Origin: Calliopum simillimum
Taxonomy: Eukaryota; Arthropoda; Insecta; Diptera; Lauxaniidae
Assembly (NCBI GenBank): GCA_951812925.1
Contig: OX638370.1
Span: forward strand, 100,392,897 to 100,456,896
Direction: 5' to 3'
Length of the DNA stretch: 64,000 nucleotides
The notes under the pieces were generated by a model. That model saw nothing but the letters and a program-made list of their open reading frames with translations. It did no database searches and had not been told where the DNA came from. The translations under genes and the position numbers were made by a program. Position 1 is the stretch's first letter, and every line of letters starts with the position of its first letter. Of this stretch, positions 21,205 through 33,766 are shown in pieces.

Positions 21205-23006
21205 TAATGTTTCTATAACTAATTAATTTTCCTTTTCACAATTCAACACTTTAATAAAATTGTTATTCATGATGGGCAAACAATTATTTTTTCCATTTTT
21301 ATATTACACAACAGTCCCCGGTGTATAATTAAAGCAAACTTAACATAATTTAAGCTGATAAATAGCTATTTAAAGCAATCTCCAGGGATTTTTTGGAATA
21401 TTTGTGGTCATTTTTTATGTGCAACTTAATAGAATTAATAACAAGAATATGTTTGGTTTGCATTAATGCCATTAAGGACATATTACGTGGAAAATATGGA
21501 ACCAAAGACAAAGTATGTGTTGACAGCACGATATAACAAATAAGTGTATTTTAAATAATTGTTATAAACACATAACAATATCAGTGAAAATCGATATTTA
21601 AGCTGCTTGGTGAATAAACATAAGATATTTTTTGAAATAACACAATTCCATTAATTTTCAAATGACATGCCCGAATTATACTGATGACAATATCTTTTTA
21701 TTACTTTATTAAAACAAAGCCACAAAATCTAGCGAGTGTAAAAAAAAAATACAATTTAAGGAGATAAGTGTGGAAAATTGCAAAATCCTTTTAACCACAA
21801 ACGTCTTTCCCCCACAACAGAGCAGCAACGAATCCAATGTGAGCCACAACATGTGTTTTTGCGCTTTTCTGCAACCCCCGAACAGATAGCGAAAACCACG
21901 ATAGAGACACAGCCAGCCAGAGTTAATGTAATAAATGATAATAATTTTATTTGGATTAGACTGACAGTGCTGCCAAATATTCAATTTAAACGAAAGTAAA
22001 AGCAAAACTTAGGATGGTTCTTCGCAGTCCACTTCAGATGCTGCTGTGAAATCTAACACGTTATTGGCTCGAACTGCGTCTGTCGGTTTGGTTCGGACTG
22101 GTTTTCTGCTTCGTTTAGCAAAATGTTTTTCTTGTCATGCCATACAATTTAATGCTGTTTTTGCTCAGGTTTTTTCTTTTTTTGCAATATAGACAGCGTG
22201 TAGCGACATAAGGGTTAATAATAACGCCTGTCTGACAGTTGAAATGACAAAGTGTTTTTTTTTTGTTTTCGTTTTTTTATTTCTCAAACATTCGTTGTGT
22301 ATTCTTTTCAACTGAAGGACCTAATTATCCGCTGGATTAAGCACAATCATTGGAAAATTTCTAAATGCAGTGAAAGGGGGAAGAAGCATTTACTTGATGA
22401 AAAATAAATAACATTTTTTTTTTGTTTTCTGCATGTGTGTGTTCTTAGTTATTAAAGGGTTAATTAAGTTTACTTCGTTTTCTTATTCATGTGGAAAAGT
22501 GTTGATGATTAAATTTAATTGTGCCATGAAAAGATTGATTATGTGGAACGAATGTTGGGAATTTTTAGTGAAGATTTTTTTTATCTTAGCTAATTCACTA
22601 TGCTGATGATTTTATGTGAAAGATTTTTTTTTTTTGTTTTTTTTTTTTTTGTTTAGCTAAATAGGTTGCTTCGTTCAAATAATTATATTTTACGCTTGTT
22701 TTTATTTAATTTGTTGAAAGTTACTTCTACAAGATCATAAAAAATTATACTAATTTAAAAATTTTATTTAAACATATAGATAAGATATGTATAACAAAAA
22801 ATGCTCAGAATTCACCAAAGAACACGTAGTTTTTTTTTATATCATTTTTATTTTAACCAGATTCAGATTACCCTGTATTTTTTTTTTTTTTTTGGTTTTT
22901 TTTTTAAATGTACCTACCGAATCTTATAACTATTTTTTTTTGTATCGGTGAGATGGACATGCTTTGAGAAGGACGTCTGTGAAATATGCTAAGAAAAAAT
23001 TTATAA
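21205..23006. other. Intronic DNA without recognised features
   Basis: Mostly single-copy-looking sequence with T runs (about 22620-22655, 22880-22905). Overlapping open frames of 73 and 98 codons at 21.7-22.0 kb on opposite strands show no domain. No TE ends were detected. Confidence 0.4.
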
Positions 23007-24079
23007 CACTAGTCTACAGCCAAAATTCCCAGTGAATGCCACTATCCATTTCATATGTAAAATGGGCTGCTGATGCGAAAATCGCATTATTTTTTTTTTT
23101 CGTGTCGTTTTCGAGATATCGGTCATTTTCGGTTTTCGGACCAAAAAGATAGTTCCATTTAAATACAAATATCTCAAGAACTAATGTTTGTATTCATGTA
23201 TGACCCTTACAAGTGGGTCATTTTGACCCCCCCACATTTAGGTCAAAATGACCCACATGTGGGGGTTTTAGAGGGTTAAAATTGTCTACAAAAATATTCC
23301 TCGTAATATCTTGCATAAGTTTACTAAACACAAAATACACCTCAAATGTAAGGATCAAGAATGCGCTATTTTTGTATTTTTGATGTACAGTGGATTAAAA
23401 CACTTCAAAAATCGATTAAAAAAAAATCTGTCGTGCTGGAGAAAAACGACGAGACACGGGTATTTTTTTTAACGCCTACTTTAAGAATTTTTTGGATTTT
23501 CTAATGTGTTTTACAAAAAGTTTTAATTATCGAACAGTTTATTACAAAAAAACGAAAAAAATAGGGAACATTTGGTAACTTATCAATGAATTGTATACAA
23601 CTTTTGCATTTTTCCATCGATTTTTTTAAGTAACATCTTATTTTCTTCACAAATATATAGTCTATGATACAAAAAAAAAAATATAAAAAAGTTATTTCTT
23701 CTTGAATAAATCTGCAGTTGATTTTGATTTTTTGTTAATTTTTTCGAAAAAAAAAAAATATTTTTTTTTAGAAATCAATTTATTTCGCCGAAACTAACAA
23801 ACCAACCAAAAAGTGAAGTGAATATTGTTTGTAGGTAATTTAATTACCTGTAATATGACATATAATACGTTTGAATACAAACATTAATTCTTGAGATATT
23901 TGTATTTAAATGGAACTATCTTTTTTTTTGGTCCGAAAACCGAAAATGACCGATATCTCGAAAACGACACGAAATAAAAAAAAAATAATGCAATTTTCGG
24001 AATCAGCAGCCTATTTTACATTTAAAATGAATAACGGCATTCACTGGGGAAAAAATTTTTAATCATTTGTAGACTAGTG
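23007..24079. mobile_element. CACTA-type foldback transposon, non-autonomous, 1073 bp
   Basis: Both ends begin CACTAGTCTACA and are flanked by TAA (23004-23006 and 24080-24082). A CACTA start with a 3-bp TSD fits the EnSpm/CMC superfamily. The similarity continues inward as long arms (about 23030-23205 and 23870-24050) containing CGAGATATCGGTCATTTTCG, GATAGTTCCATTTAAATAC and CTCAAGAACTAATGTTTGTA. Just inside the left arm is a second palindrome, GTGGGTCATTTTGACC / GGTCAAAATGACCCAC (23213-23256). No transposase frame. Confidence 0.65.
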
Positions 24080-24984
24080 TAATCTTTCTCTGATCAGTAC
24101 ACAGGGAAAAACTACAACTTTATCTCTAGAAAATTTTACTAGAGTTTCAAGTCAATCGAGTGGCAACTCCCCATTAAAATAAATTTTACCTTACTGTTTT
24201 AGTAAATATAAAATTTTCAAATAAACTTACAGTATAGTATTTTTTTGAAAAAATTGCTTACACATTTTTTGGAAATCTAAAAAAATAGCCCAATACCTTT
24301 CGATTAATTGACGGTTAATCGACGATACATTGTATGAGAATAACCGATTATTAATACTTTTTCAATTAATAACGATCTATACAATAGAAGAAAAACATTA
24401 TTTCAAACTTCATTAGTCATAGAGTTCTAAGCTGTTTTTTAGCTCTCCTAAAAATTATAAAAAAATTAGTATAGTGTACAATTGACTCAACAATATCGTC
24501 AGAAATGCCACTAGGGTTTCGGACCCATTTTTCTAAACATCTTTACTGCATCAATCTATAGTTAAAAGCCACAAATTCTTAAATTAGTTTTGATCTTGTC
24601 TTTCAAAAATATTGCATTGCTCCAATCCATAACGAAAGGCCGAAAAAAAATTAGTAACTGTAATGGGTGTCCCCGACCCTCCTTAGCAGTTTTGAAGAGG
24701 TTGAAGAAAAATATTTGAAACTTTTGCGTTTTTCAAAAAACGTTTATTGTTCCAGTCGATAGGAAGAGGTTTAAAATTTTTTTAAACTGTCAGGGATGTT
24801 CCCGATCCCTCTTTGAAGTTTTGGTCCAAACCTCTTCCTATCCAATGATGCAATGAAATGTTTTTGAAAATCGGGACCAAAACTACAAAGGAGATTCGGG
24901 GACACTTCTATATATAGATATACATATATTGGGTCTGCATCTACATAGGTACAGAGATATATCATTTTAAGCGTGCTTTTTTGC
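24080..24984. other. Intronic DNA with a short inverted repeat
   Basis: GATAGGAAGAGGTTT (about 24759) and AAACCTCTTCCTATC (about 24829) form a stem with a ~55-bp loop. Words such as GGATGTTCCCGATCC and GGGTGTCCCCGACCC (about 24665 and 24792) recur, suggesting remnants of one repeat. No coding evidence. Confidence 0.4.
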
Positions 24985-25135
24985 AAAGTTTATTTTGATT
25001 TGAAAAAGTTTATTTTGACTAGGAAAAGTTTATTATTATTCGGAAAAAGTTTATTTTGGTTTGGAAAAAGTTTGTTTTGATTCGGAAAAAGTTTATTTTG
25101 ATTTGTAAAAAGTTTATTTTTATATGGAAAATCTT
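24985..25135 (+). repeat. ~21-25-bp tandem array, about six units
   Basis: AAAAAGTTTATTTTGATTYGG repeats head to tail, with variants such as AAGTTTATTATTATTCGG and AAGTTTGTTTTGATTCGG. Units range from about 21 to 25 bp. A young, local minisatellite. Confidence 0.7.
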
Positions 25136-25160
25136 TACAGGTAAATTTAAAAAAAAAATT

Positions 25161-25606
25161 GACTGCTCTGAGATTCGGACCGGGGTCCTTCCGTATGATA
25201 GATAGAAAAATATTATTTTTACTTACAGCTACAAACTTTTTAGACCTCTATACCACTGACTATGTATGCATATGATGAAAAGGTATACCATTTATATATT
25301 AAGCAAATGTCTGCCCAAAGATGAATATTTTTACTAGAATAATCAAGTAAATATGGTTACATATTTTTCTGATATTTACCTTACAGCAAAGTTTTAGCAA
25401 AATAAAATAAAATAACGGCACTAGCATTCGCACCGTCCATGTGATAGACATATTGTTTTTACTTGCAATTACAAACTTGTTAGACCTCTACACTACTCAC
25501 ATATATGATGAAGAGAGCTAAAAAATTTGTATATTAAGCGAACATCTGTCCAAACATAAATATTTTTACTAGAACTATAAAGTAAAAATAGTTATATTTT
25601 TTTCTG
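25161..25606 (-). repeat. Tandem pair of a tRNA-like (SINE-type) unit, 240-bp period
   Basis: Two head-to-tail copies share TTTTTACTT..CAA..TACAAACT then TTAGACCTCTA (25243 and 25483), ATATATTAAGC and GAATATTTTTACTAGAA. On the minus strand each ends in a pol III B-box-like word, CCGGTCCGAATCTC in the first and a degraded GGTGCGAATGC in the second, preceded by AGAGGTCTAA. This suggests a tRNA-derived SINE duplicated in tandem. No cloverleaf could be drawn, so these are not tRNA genes. Confidence 0.45.
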
Positions 25607-27565
25607 GGGGAAACCATAATTTGCTCTACATATAGGTTGCCATTTTAGAGTAAATATTACTTTATTATTAGAGTAGAAAAAATGAATAGGTACTCGTAAG
25701 GTACTTTGCCATTAACGGCGAAATCGGGGTAATAGCTCTTGAGAAATGGGCATAACATATGAACTGCACTACTCACTTGTTAAACAACAACTAAACTAAA
25801 ACAATGGTCATTACTTTTCGTCCCCTAGGATGTTAATTGGATTTAGAAATGCACCGACATGTTAGAATAAGAAGAAAACATCAAAATGTCGATCAAAGTA
25901 CCAAATCCTTGTAGAAGAACATCAGAACTATCTTGGTTTATCAGCAAAAAGTCGGCAAATTAGTGTTTTTGTGGCCGCTGATTAAAGTTCGACTTCTGAG
26001 ATCATTTACAACGAACATAAAATACGTGTTTCGAGACCCACCATAGTAAACCTCATCAGATGTGTTCCAGAAGAACTTACAAGCATACACTTTAGCATAA
26101 ATTGTTGAGAATCACAAAGCACATGTAAAAGTTTTATTTTTTTTTTTTTTTTTTTGTTTTCCCTTCGTTATGAATATCGTATGCTTGTAAGTTCTCCTCT
26201 TGCAATAAAAATTTTTTGAAATGCATTTTGCCTTCTTTTTGGAATTTTGTTGGTGTTTGACATAAGCACACTAAACAGTAAGCTCAAACCAACAATGTCA
26301 TCTGATTTATGCTTGTTGGTAGCAAATAACCCAAAATTTTTTTTTTTTTTTGAAATGTAGGGTATACCTTTTCCGAAGAATGTCGCATATGCAAATACAA
26401 ATCTATATAAAAGCAAAAATTTCGCCAATTACAAATCATCTAATCATGCAACGCAGATATAAAAGCACATACTACTTAATTTCTCTTGCTCCCCTCCACC
26501 CATCAAAAAACAAATAAACAAAAATATCAATTTATTATTGCTCATTAAATTCGTTAAACAATTTAACGAAATTCCCCCACAATATCAATGCCCATATTTA
26601 TTATCCTGACACATATAATCCCAGGACACGCATCAAACATAAATTACAATAGTAAAAAATTCATTTATTTCATTTGCTTTTATGCTGATTTTTATTATTA
26701 TATTCTTTTGAATTTGTTTATTGAATCAACTGTTATTTGATACCCAATACATACAAAACAAATACTCGTAAATATTTAACACAAACATGCACATGCATTT
26801 ATTACAAATACCTTTGCAATTTATATGATTAAATATCGTAAAACTGTCAAATGAAAATTTGTCGAACGCCGAATACGTGTGTCTGTCTCTTCACCTCACA
26901 TGTCAAAACAATATTTATCCAGATATACTTTCATATGTTTTAGATAAAGAAAATACCAGTATGTATAGTGCTATAAAAACAAATACTATCAACAGTAATA
27001 ATATCAAATATAAATGTTAAATCAAATAAAATACTCAATTGATGCCCAACTGCATACGAGTAGTTTGGTAGTAAAAGTGTTGCATGTCGTGGTATTTCTT
27101 CGTCGCCGTCGTTGTCTATATATTAACAGTTATTGCAAGCCTAAAATTATGCCCATTTGTTTGTTTGTTTTCCTTGATTTGCCTTGATTTTTTATTGAAA
27201 ACGCTTAAAGTACTGAAATTTAACTGGGAAAATAAACATAAATGGTTTTTTTATGCGTAGAAACCGAATTTTGATATCAACTAATAATTTGTATTGTCAT
27301 TTAATATTGATTAATTGGATTTATTGAGAATTATTGTCTCATGGTTTATGTTGCTAATTCAAAAATTTCCAAGAGGCATAACACTTTTTCAATATAGAAT
27401 ATACGTATATATCTTCTGATAATGATTTCCACGAAAAAATTTTGACTGATCCGATTAGATTTTGCTACATATTTCAACCAAGAAAAATCCAAATGTTTCA
27501 GAAACTACTTATCAACGGACTGACGAGAAGCCTTTGATTTTGTTAAGAAAAATATTTTAAATAAT
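25607..27565. other. Intronic DNA, partly repeat-free
   Basis: At 26085-26196 the words AGAACTTACAAGCATAC and GTATGCTTGTAAGTTCT form a foldback around a T run. The stretch 26.44-27.30 kb shows no repeats and is candidate conserved intronic sequence. It includes a near-palindrome CGTTAAACAATTTAACG (26552). No exon. Confidence 0.4.
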
Positions 27566-27651
27566 CAGGCATGTTCTCAATTCCGATTTCGATCGGATTA
27601 AGATTAATTCCATTCTGAATCCGATCGAAATCGGAACTGAGAACATGCCTG
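27566..27651. mobile_element. 86-bp hairpin MITE
   Basis: CAGGCATGTTCTCARTTCCG and its continuation ATTTCGATCGGATT form one arm of about 34 bp. The other arm mirrors it with a single mismatch around an 18-base loop. The trinucleotide AAT flanks both ends (27563-65 and 27652-54), as expected for a transposed element with a 3-bp TSD. At the RNA level it would be an almost perfect hairpin. Confidence 0.65.
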
Positions 27652-27989
27652 AATATTCGATTAAAGACGCAATAACTTAAAAAATTCGATAAATTAACCG
27701 AAATCGACTCGGCCGAAAGTATTTATAAAATAAATCGGCTAGCATACCCACAAAACATTAGCAACTACAATACTAAGTGTACAGCCGTTGGAACATCGAC
27801 AGCTCGAGTGCAGTCTATATCCAAGTCTCTCTTTGGAGTTCATGTAACTTTACTCAAAACTACCCAAAAAGACGTATTTTTTTGGACTATTTGAACCTTT
27901 TTGTTTAATATAGACCTCTGCAGTGCAGTCTAAATTCTTCATTTTATGATATATGTTTCCATTTTTCTTACCTATAGTGTGTTCACAAT

Positions 27990-28490
27990 CGCAGAAAATG
28001 CAGAAAGGAGAACATCTTTGGTCAATTTTCCCCTTCTTTTTTCTCTGACGGCTTCCTTGAACCGCTCTTAGATTGAAGCGCAGTATTTTCCGGTTATAAA
28101 GACACCTTTACTTTTGTAATCGATCAACATGAACTGAATTCCTAATGACTGTCGCCATGATTTTCTCAACCAATTGTGTCACTTTAAGCTACTTCGGTGG
28201 TGGTTCCTTTTATGATTCCTGTTTCAACTCAGGTTGATAATGATGAGCCCAAGTTTTGTACTCAGCAATAATTCGAGTTAATACTTCATCTCTGTCTTTA
28301 CTACAGAGGATCAGAAACTAGGGAGAGTACTTCACGCGCTGTGAAGAATTTTAAAAATGGTTGTATCTGATACTCCAGCCATTTTTGCGAGCTGTGGTTT
28401 CTTTGGTCGGTCTTCTTCCAATAAGAATTTTTGAACTTTTTAAATGATTTCAGAAGTTGTAACCTCGATCGGCGGTTCTGGCCATGCGTC
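27990..28490 (-). pseudogene. Mariner-like transposase remnant
   Basis: On the minus strand the first part (28480-28340) reads KVQKFLLEEDRPKKPQL, then AKMAGVSDTTIFKILH, a transposase HTH. After a deletion that removes the first catalytic Asp, the frame continues with TRIIAEYKTWAHHYQPELK, then a match to GK-IMATV-F/W, IDY-K-KGV-ITGEY and a RRGKL-TK block (about 28290-27990) in shifted frames with several stops. The order and spacing match a mariner-family transposase. The family is clear, the lineage is not. No TIRs could be assigned. Confidence 0.6.
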
Positions 28491-28947
28491 GTTTCCAAAT
28501 GAGTCCATGCCTTGTATAAAGAAGTTATGACATTTGTAATCCATAGTTTTACTTGGATAAGAGTCCCCGTAAATGGATAAAATATCTTACAGTATGTTTT
28601 GAACTTATTTTCCTTCCTTGGTAAGGAAATTTATAACAGCATAGTACTCGATATGCTCCAAATTTGAGATTTTATATGCGATTGACTTGCTTCATCGACG
28701 AGGGTTGCAGAAGAATATGTTGAAAAGGAAAAATACATTTTTATTTTTATTTCCTCTCCTTATCCCGTGGACTCGAATTATATTTACTACCCAGCATCCT
28801 CCAAACTACTCGTATGAATTTTCCACTAGCACATTGTATTTATACTTATGATATTTTTCGCATGAACTTCTTACGAACTATAAATCATCATTATATAAAT
28901 AAGCAAATGAAATCGGTACAGCCCATCATATTCGCTTGATTTTTTTA

Positions 28948-29930
28948 TACCCTACACCCAGGGTATATTCACTTTGTCCTTTCGTTTGGAACGCAGAGAA
29001 GGAGGCGTGTCAAATATAAAAATGTCCGTCTGTCTGACTGGCTAGCTTTGCGTGGAAATATGTACATTTTTTAGGAAAACTGAGCAAGATAACTCAATGA
29101 AATTTGATACACTACCTTCGTCGTTAAAGTTAGCTCGTGGGATTGAAAATGAGCGAAATCGATAAACGGAACGCCTACCACCCATACAAAAAATATATTC
29201 AAAATGCAACTTTTGGATAATTTTTCACGATAATACTACGAATTGTAAGCGCAAGCTCTGAGAAAGGTTGGATGAATTCGAACAAGGGGGCATGGCACCT
29301 CTCATACAAGCAAAATCTTGAAAACGCTGTACTGAAAGCGGTTTTTGAGATAATCGAAATAAATTTTACTCAGAAACTAAGAACTATAAATGCAAGCTCT
29401 CAACAAAAACTAGGTGAAATACGACAAGAGGGCGTGGAACCTCCTACATAAGCTTCAAAACGCTATACTGAAAGCGTTTTTTGAGATAATCATACTAAAT
29501 TTTACTCAAACACTAAGAGCCATTTTCTCAATGTCTGGTTAAGAACTAATCAGAAATTTAACAAAGACTTTTCTACTGAAAACTGTCGGTTAAAGTTCTG
29601 ATTAATACTTAACCAGACATTGAGAAAATGGCCCTAAGAATTATAAATGCAAGCTCTGAGCAAAAATTGGATGAAATCGGACAAGAGGGCGTGGCACCTC
29701 CCATATAAGCAAAAGATTCAAAATGCTATACTGAAAGAGTTTTTTGAGATAATCCAACTAAATATCACTCAAATACTAAGGACTATATAATAGCTCGCTC
29801 TGAGCTAAAACAAGAAGAACTCGGACAAGAGGGTGCGGCACCTCCCATAAATGCAAAATTTTTAAATATACTGCAGTGTAGGATATTTAATGTTTGGCCT
29901 AGTCAAAGCTTACACCCTTACGTTAATATG
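28948..29930 (+). repeat. Dispersed TATACCC repeat, copy 2, carrying a 118-bp MITE
   Basis: It starts TATACCCTACACCCAGGGTA and ends GCAGTGTAGGATATTTAATG plus GTTTGGCC. It has the same architecture as the 16.85-kb copy, with four internal units (GGCRTGG at about 29286, 29430, 29686 and, decayed, 29829). Unit spacing is about 142 bp once the 118-bp insertion at 29517 is removed. Confidence 0.7.
29517..29634. mobile_element. 118-bp MITE with TAA target duplication
   Basis: The ends are inverted: GRGCCATTTTCTCAATGTCT then GGTTAAG..TAATCAGAA. TAA flanks both sides (29514-16 and 29635-37). Removing the element plus one TAA restores CACTAAGAATTATAAATGC, which matches the uninterrupted neighbouring units (ACTAAGRACTATAAATGC). 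A 3-bp TAA duplication and GGGCC-like ends fit PIF/Harbinger. Confidence 0.75.
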
Positions 29931-32900
29931 ACCTTTATGTTTTTTAGTCGGCATTGCCACGCCCTTAGAGAGAAAGTGTACAGACATGGTTATTGATGAG
30001 AAGCTCTTTGTTAAAATTATCAGTTGGGTGGTCTTTTTAAAGTCAAATCGAAATGGGAGAATATCGACCAAAAGGCAAACCCCCCCGAAATATTTTTCTT
30101 CGGCCTCGTACAACTTTTTCCACTAGAACTGAACTACTGAAAGCATACTGCTTTTGACAATAAGAGTATTTTCCACAATGCACATTATTACTTTTTTATT
30201 ATATCGGAATACAGGGTGTAACAGTGGGAACAAATTTTTAAAATTCTTTTGACATTCCACTTAAGCAGCTTAAATTAAACGCTTGTTATGACAACTGAAC
30301 ATACCAAGGCATTGTCAAAACCTTGTAAACATATGAATATTCATAAATTATGAATCATAACATATGGCTTAAATACTGACAACCTTAAGCGGCTTAACTT
30401 AAATTAAGGCAAAATAAAGCAAAATGAACAAATACTTAAAGAACAAATAGAAAAGTACAAAAAAACGAAAACCGCCGCAACAAAGGCTGCGAGTATTACC
30501 ATGCGGTTTATAATTGAAAACATAATTGGACATTAAGACGTTGCCAGAGTGATTTGTTGTAGGCGTGGTGGTTCCAATTAATGTTAGCTGCAATTAAATA
30601 AAGCTGTCAAAATGTTGAATTCTCTATAAAGTGCTTGAACTTGTATAGTATTACCTACATCACCCCTCTAGTGCAAAAGTGTTGCTTTTATTATTAGTGC
30701 ACGAATTTCGTGATTATAAATATTTCCGTTTTGAATTAATTTCATTCATTAATTTATTTTGTTTTTTCTGTTTTTTGTATTACTCATTATAATTTAGGCA
30801 CCATTGCTAATGAATTTAATTGTTATTTTCTTTCTATTTAAGGGTTGCTTAAGTTATTAAGTGCTAATTAATCACTTCCCAATTAAATGTTTGAAAGTCT
30901 AACCAACGATAAGCTACATATAGGCAGGTATAATAATAATAAAACATTTTTTCATAACAAATTTATGAAATTTTCCGCTGTTGCACGCAAAAATAATTAA
31001 AACATCAAAACAAAAAAAAAAAAAAACAAAATTATAATGTTAACTCCAATTTGTGAATAAACTCGAAAGTTTGTTAGGTTTTTCGTACCTGTTTGGCAAC
31101 AACGTTATAACTTTTAATATATTCCCAAACTCTGTTGCTTAACTCATTGCTTAATTTATTTAGTCATAGCAAATTATAAAAATATTCCAAGTCATACATT
31201 TATTTGGTATGTTCTTAGTCTATAGCTGATATTATTAGGGTAACATTCCCCTAATTTGTTTTTGAGAAAATATTAGAAATTTGTTTTTTGTCGCAATTTG
31301 TCATTCCTGCCGAAATGGTTGGTACGTATACTATGTTCGTTCCCTTTTAGACAAAATAATTGAATGAAATCACTATTTTATTTATGTCAACAGTGACCGA
31401 TTTCACAAATATTTAGTTTACCCTTTATTGAAATATTAACCGACTGTTTGACATTAAACTTTTATTTAACGGGAAGTTCAATTTGAACTGAATGCAAAAA
31501 AAGGTTAACGACATATGTATAATAAAATATTTTAAAACAACATTATGTGAAATTTCCAAATTGATTACAAATTTCTTATAAAATATAAAACTTTGAGAGA
31601 AAACGACATATTAATGTGCTGTTGGCAACACTAATCACATCAAACCGAAAAATAACAATCAGTGCATTAAGACACATTAGCCAAGTAACAAGCTGTGGGA
31701 GGGCTACGTAGATTTGAACGATTATGCATGCGATAAGTAGAGAGTTGAACACAAAATGCTCAGGTTCAAGCCCAGCTTCAGTAACACTTAATTCTGAATA
31801 AGATTCCAATAAAGTTTTTGACTAATTTAGGGTCGCTGATTCTGAATCTGTCAACATTTTTTCTTCTTCAGGTCTGTAATCGAAGTAATCCTTTCTTTTG
31901 AGTGCAGATAACAATAATTTCAGACATATGGCGTACATCCAGGAAGTAGTGTACACGGAAAGAATAGTTTTATAACTTTTGTGGCGAAACTATCGAAAAT
32001 AACTGAACTTTTTTTAATCTTCGTTCATTTTACATATTTATTGAAAAAATTTTTAAAAATTTCAAATTTTCTCCTCAGCAATAATTCAATATTAATTACC
32101 AAAGGAAAAATTATCAAACACGATAGTAAAAATTATTAAATAGGAAAAACATTTTTTTTAAAAATACTTTTTTTTTAAAAAAAAGTTTATATCAAAAAAA
32201 TAAAAACAATTAAAATGAAATAAAAACTATAAAATTTAAAAAAAAAATATATATATATAAAACGTCGAAACGTCGGAGAAACGCAATGAATAAATTTTAT
32301 TTTATTTTATTGCTTCAGAAATAATCGACCATAAAGTCTACAAACAATATTTTAAAAATTTTGTTTGTGTTTAGCATTACTTAGGCGAGATTTGAACCAA
32401 CTGAAATAACAACCAAGTTTTTGGAAAAAAAGGGTCGAAAAGACTCATAAAAACTCGACATAATTGATAAAGATGTTCTAGAGAGTTTACAAGAAATCAA
32501 GAATATCTTAATCCATTATATCCCGTTTTTATGGAACTTTTTGACCCCTTTATCCAAAAAATGGTTTAAAATATTCTGCAAAAAATTTCACCAGGGGTCA
32601 CTGAACAAAAAATACCGTCCAAATGGTGGCAACGCTATATGGTAGCGCATGTGCAACATTAAATAACTTTAAAACCGTAGTAGATAGAACCATTTTGAGG
32701 ATCGCAAAATAATTGTAATAAGATTTATTTTTAAAAAAATATACATTAAAAAAAATAATAAGGGTCTTCAAGTCCTATAATGGCTTTTAAAAAGAAAAAA
32801 TTTACCTTAAATAAAATTTTTAGATATCTTTTTTTTTTTCAATATAATTTTTTTTTAAGAGCTCATACTTTTCAACATTAACCGTAAAAATTTTATTGAA

Positions 32901-33766
32901 ATCGGATAAGAAGCCGAGGAGCTATAAGTTTCAAATATGTGAGTACCCGAAAACTGCATCGAATTTTCTAGGGCCGCCATCATTTTTGAAATTTCGGAAA
33001 ATCATTTTGCCAAAGTCGGAGATGTCAACTCAAATCTTGATCGATTACGTAAAGATTGACCCAGCTTTTAGTATTTAGACCTCAAAACAGTGATTTTTTC
33101 ACTTTTGAGCAAGGATCGTGACGTGATAGATATTCCATTCCATCACAAACGGCTATAAAAACGAGGACGGACAACCTTGGTATGCCTGAACGGTGGGTAG
33201 GGGATAAAAAATGAACCACCGCAGTTCCTGGCAACATCCACTTTCTAGTAACTTCGGGTCCTACCTAAATGAAACTGAGCTCAGATTTCATTTCCCATAT
33301 TTTGCATACTCAAGTCCGTTAGGCGCTTAACCTTCTATGTCCTAACAATATTTTTATAAATTTTGTTTAATTAAGTTTAGATAAAAAATTGTATATCTAA
33401 CTAAAAATAATATTTTTAGCATTAACATTTTATGTCATGCCATATATTTTCTCCACCATCACTCTATCAACCATAATTGCCAGTGAAAGCTTTTCGTTGT
33501 TTAGAACAAGTGACATGCAAATAACACATTTTTTATTGGCCTACAATATACCGTCGTCATAATTAGTCAGACCAATTAATCATATTGTTATGGTAATTTG
33601 ATTTAATTCTTGTTTTTCTTCTTATATTATATGACCTTTATTTATAATTAATCAATGGCGTGATGAAAAATACGAATAAGTTAGGAATTTTGTTACTTTC
33701 AACGCCATCTCCTTTAAGTAATATGGGAACTAAATTAATGGTAAATTGAATACAAAGATTTAAATT
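29931..33766. other. Intronic DNA, largely without recognised features
   Basis: The stretch 30.6-31.5 kb looks single-copy and contains homeodomain-type words (GCTAATTAATCAC, CCAATTAAATG at 30862-30888). Near 31.6-31.8 kb is a tRNA-like B-box GGTTCAAGCCC. CATATGGCGTACATCC at 31926 is shared with the foldback at 45.9 kb. At 32.5-32.65 kb the text GACCCCTTTATCCAAAAAATG..GGTGGCAACG resembles the loop of the 47.98-kb element. No exon. Confidence 0.4.

Noticed and set aside
24985..25135. Direct-repeat array considered as a CRISPR
   Set aside because: No spacers; units are contiguous and the genome is an insect's.
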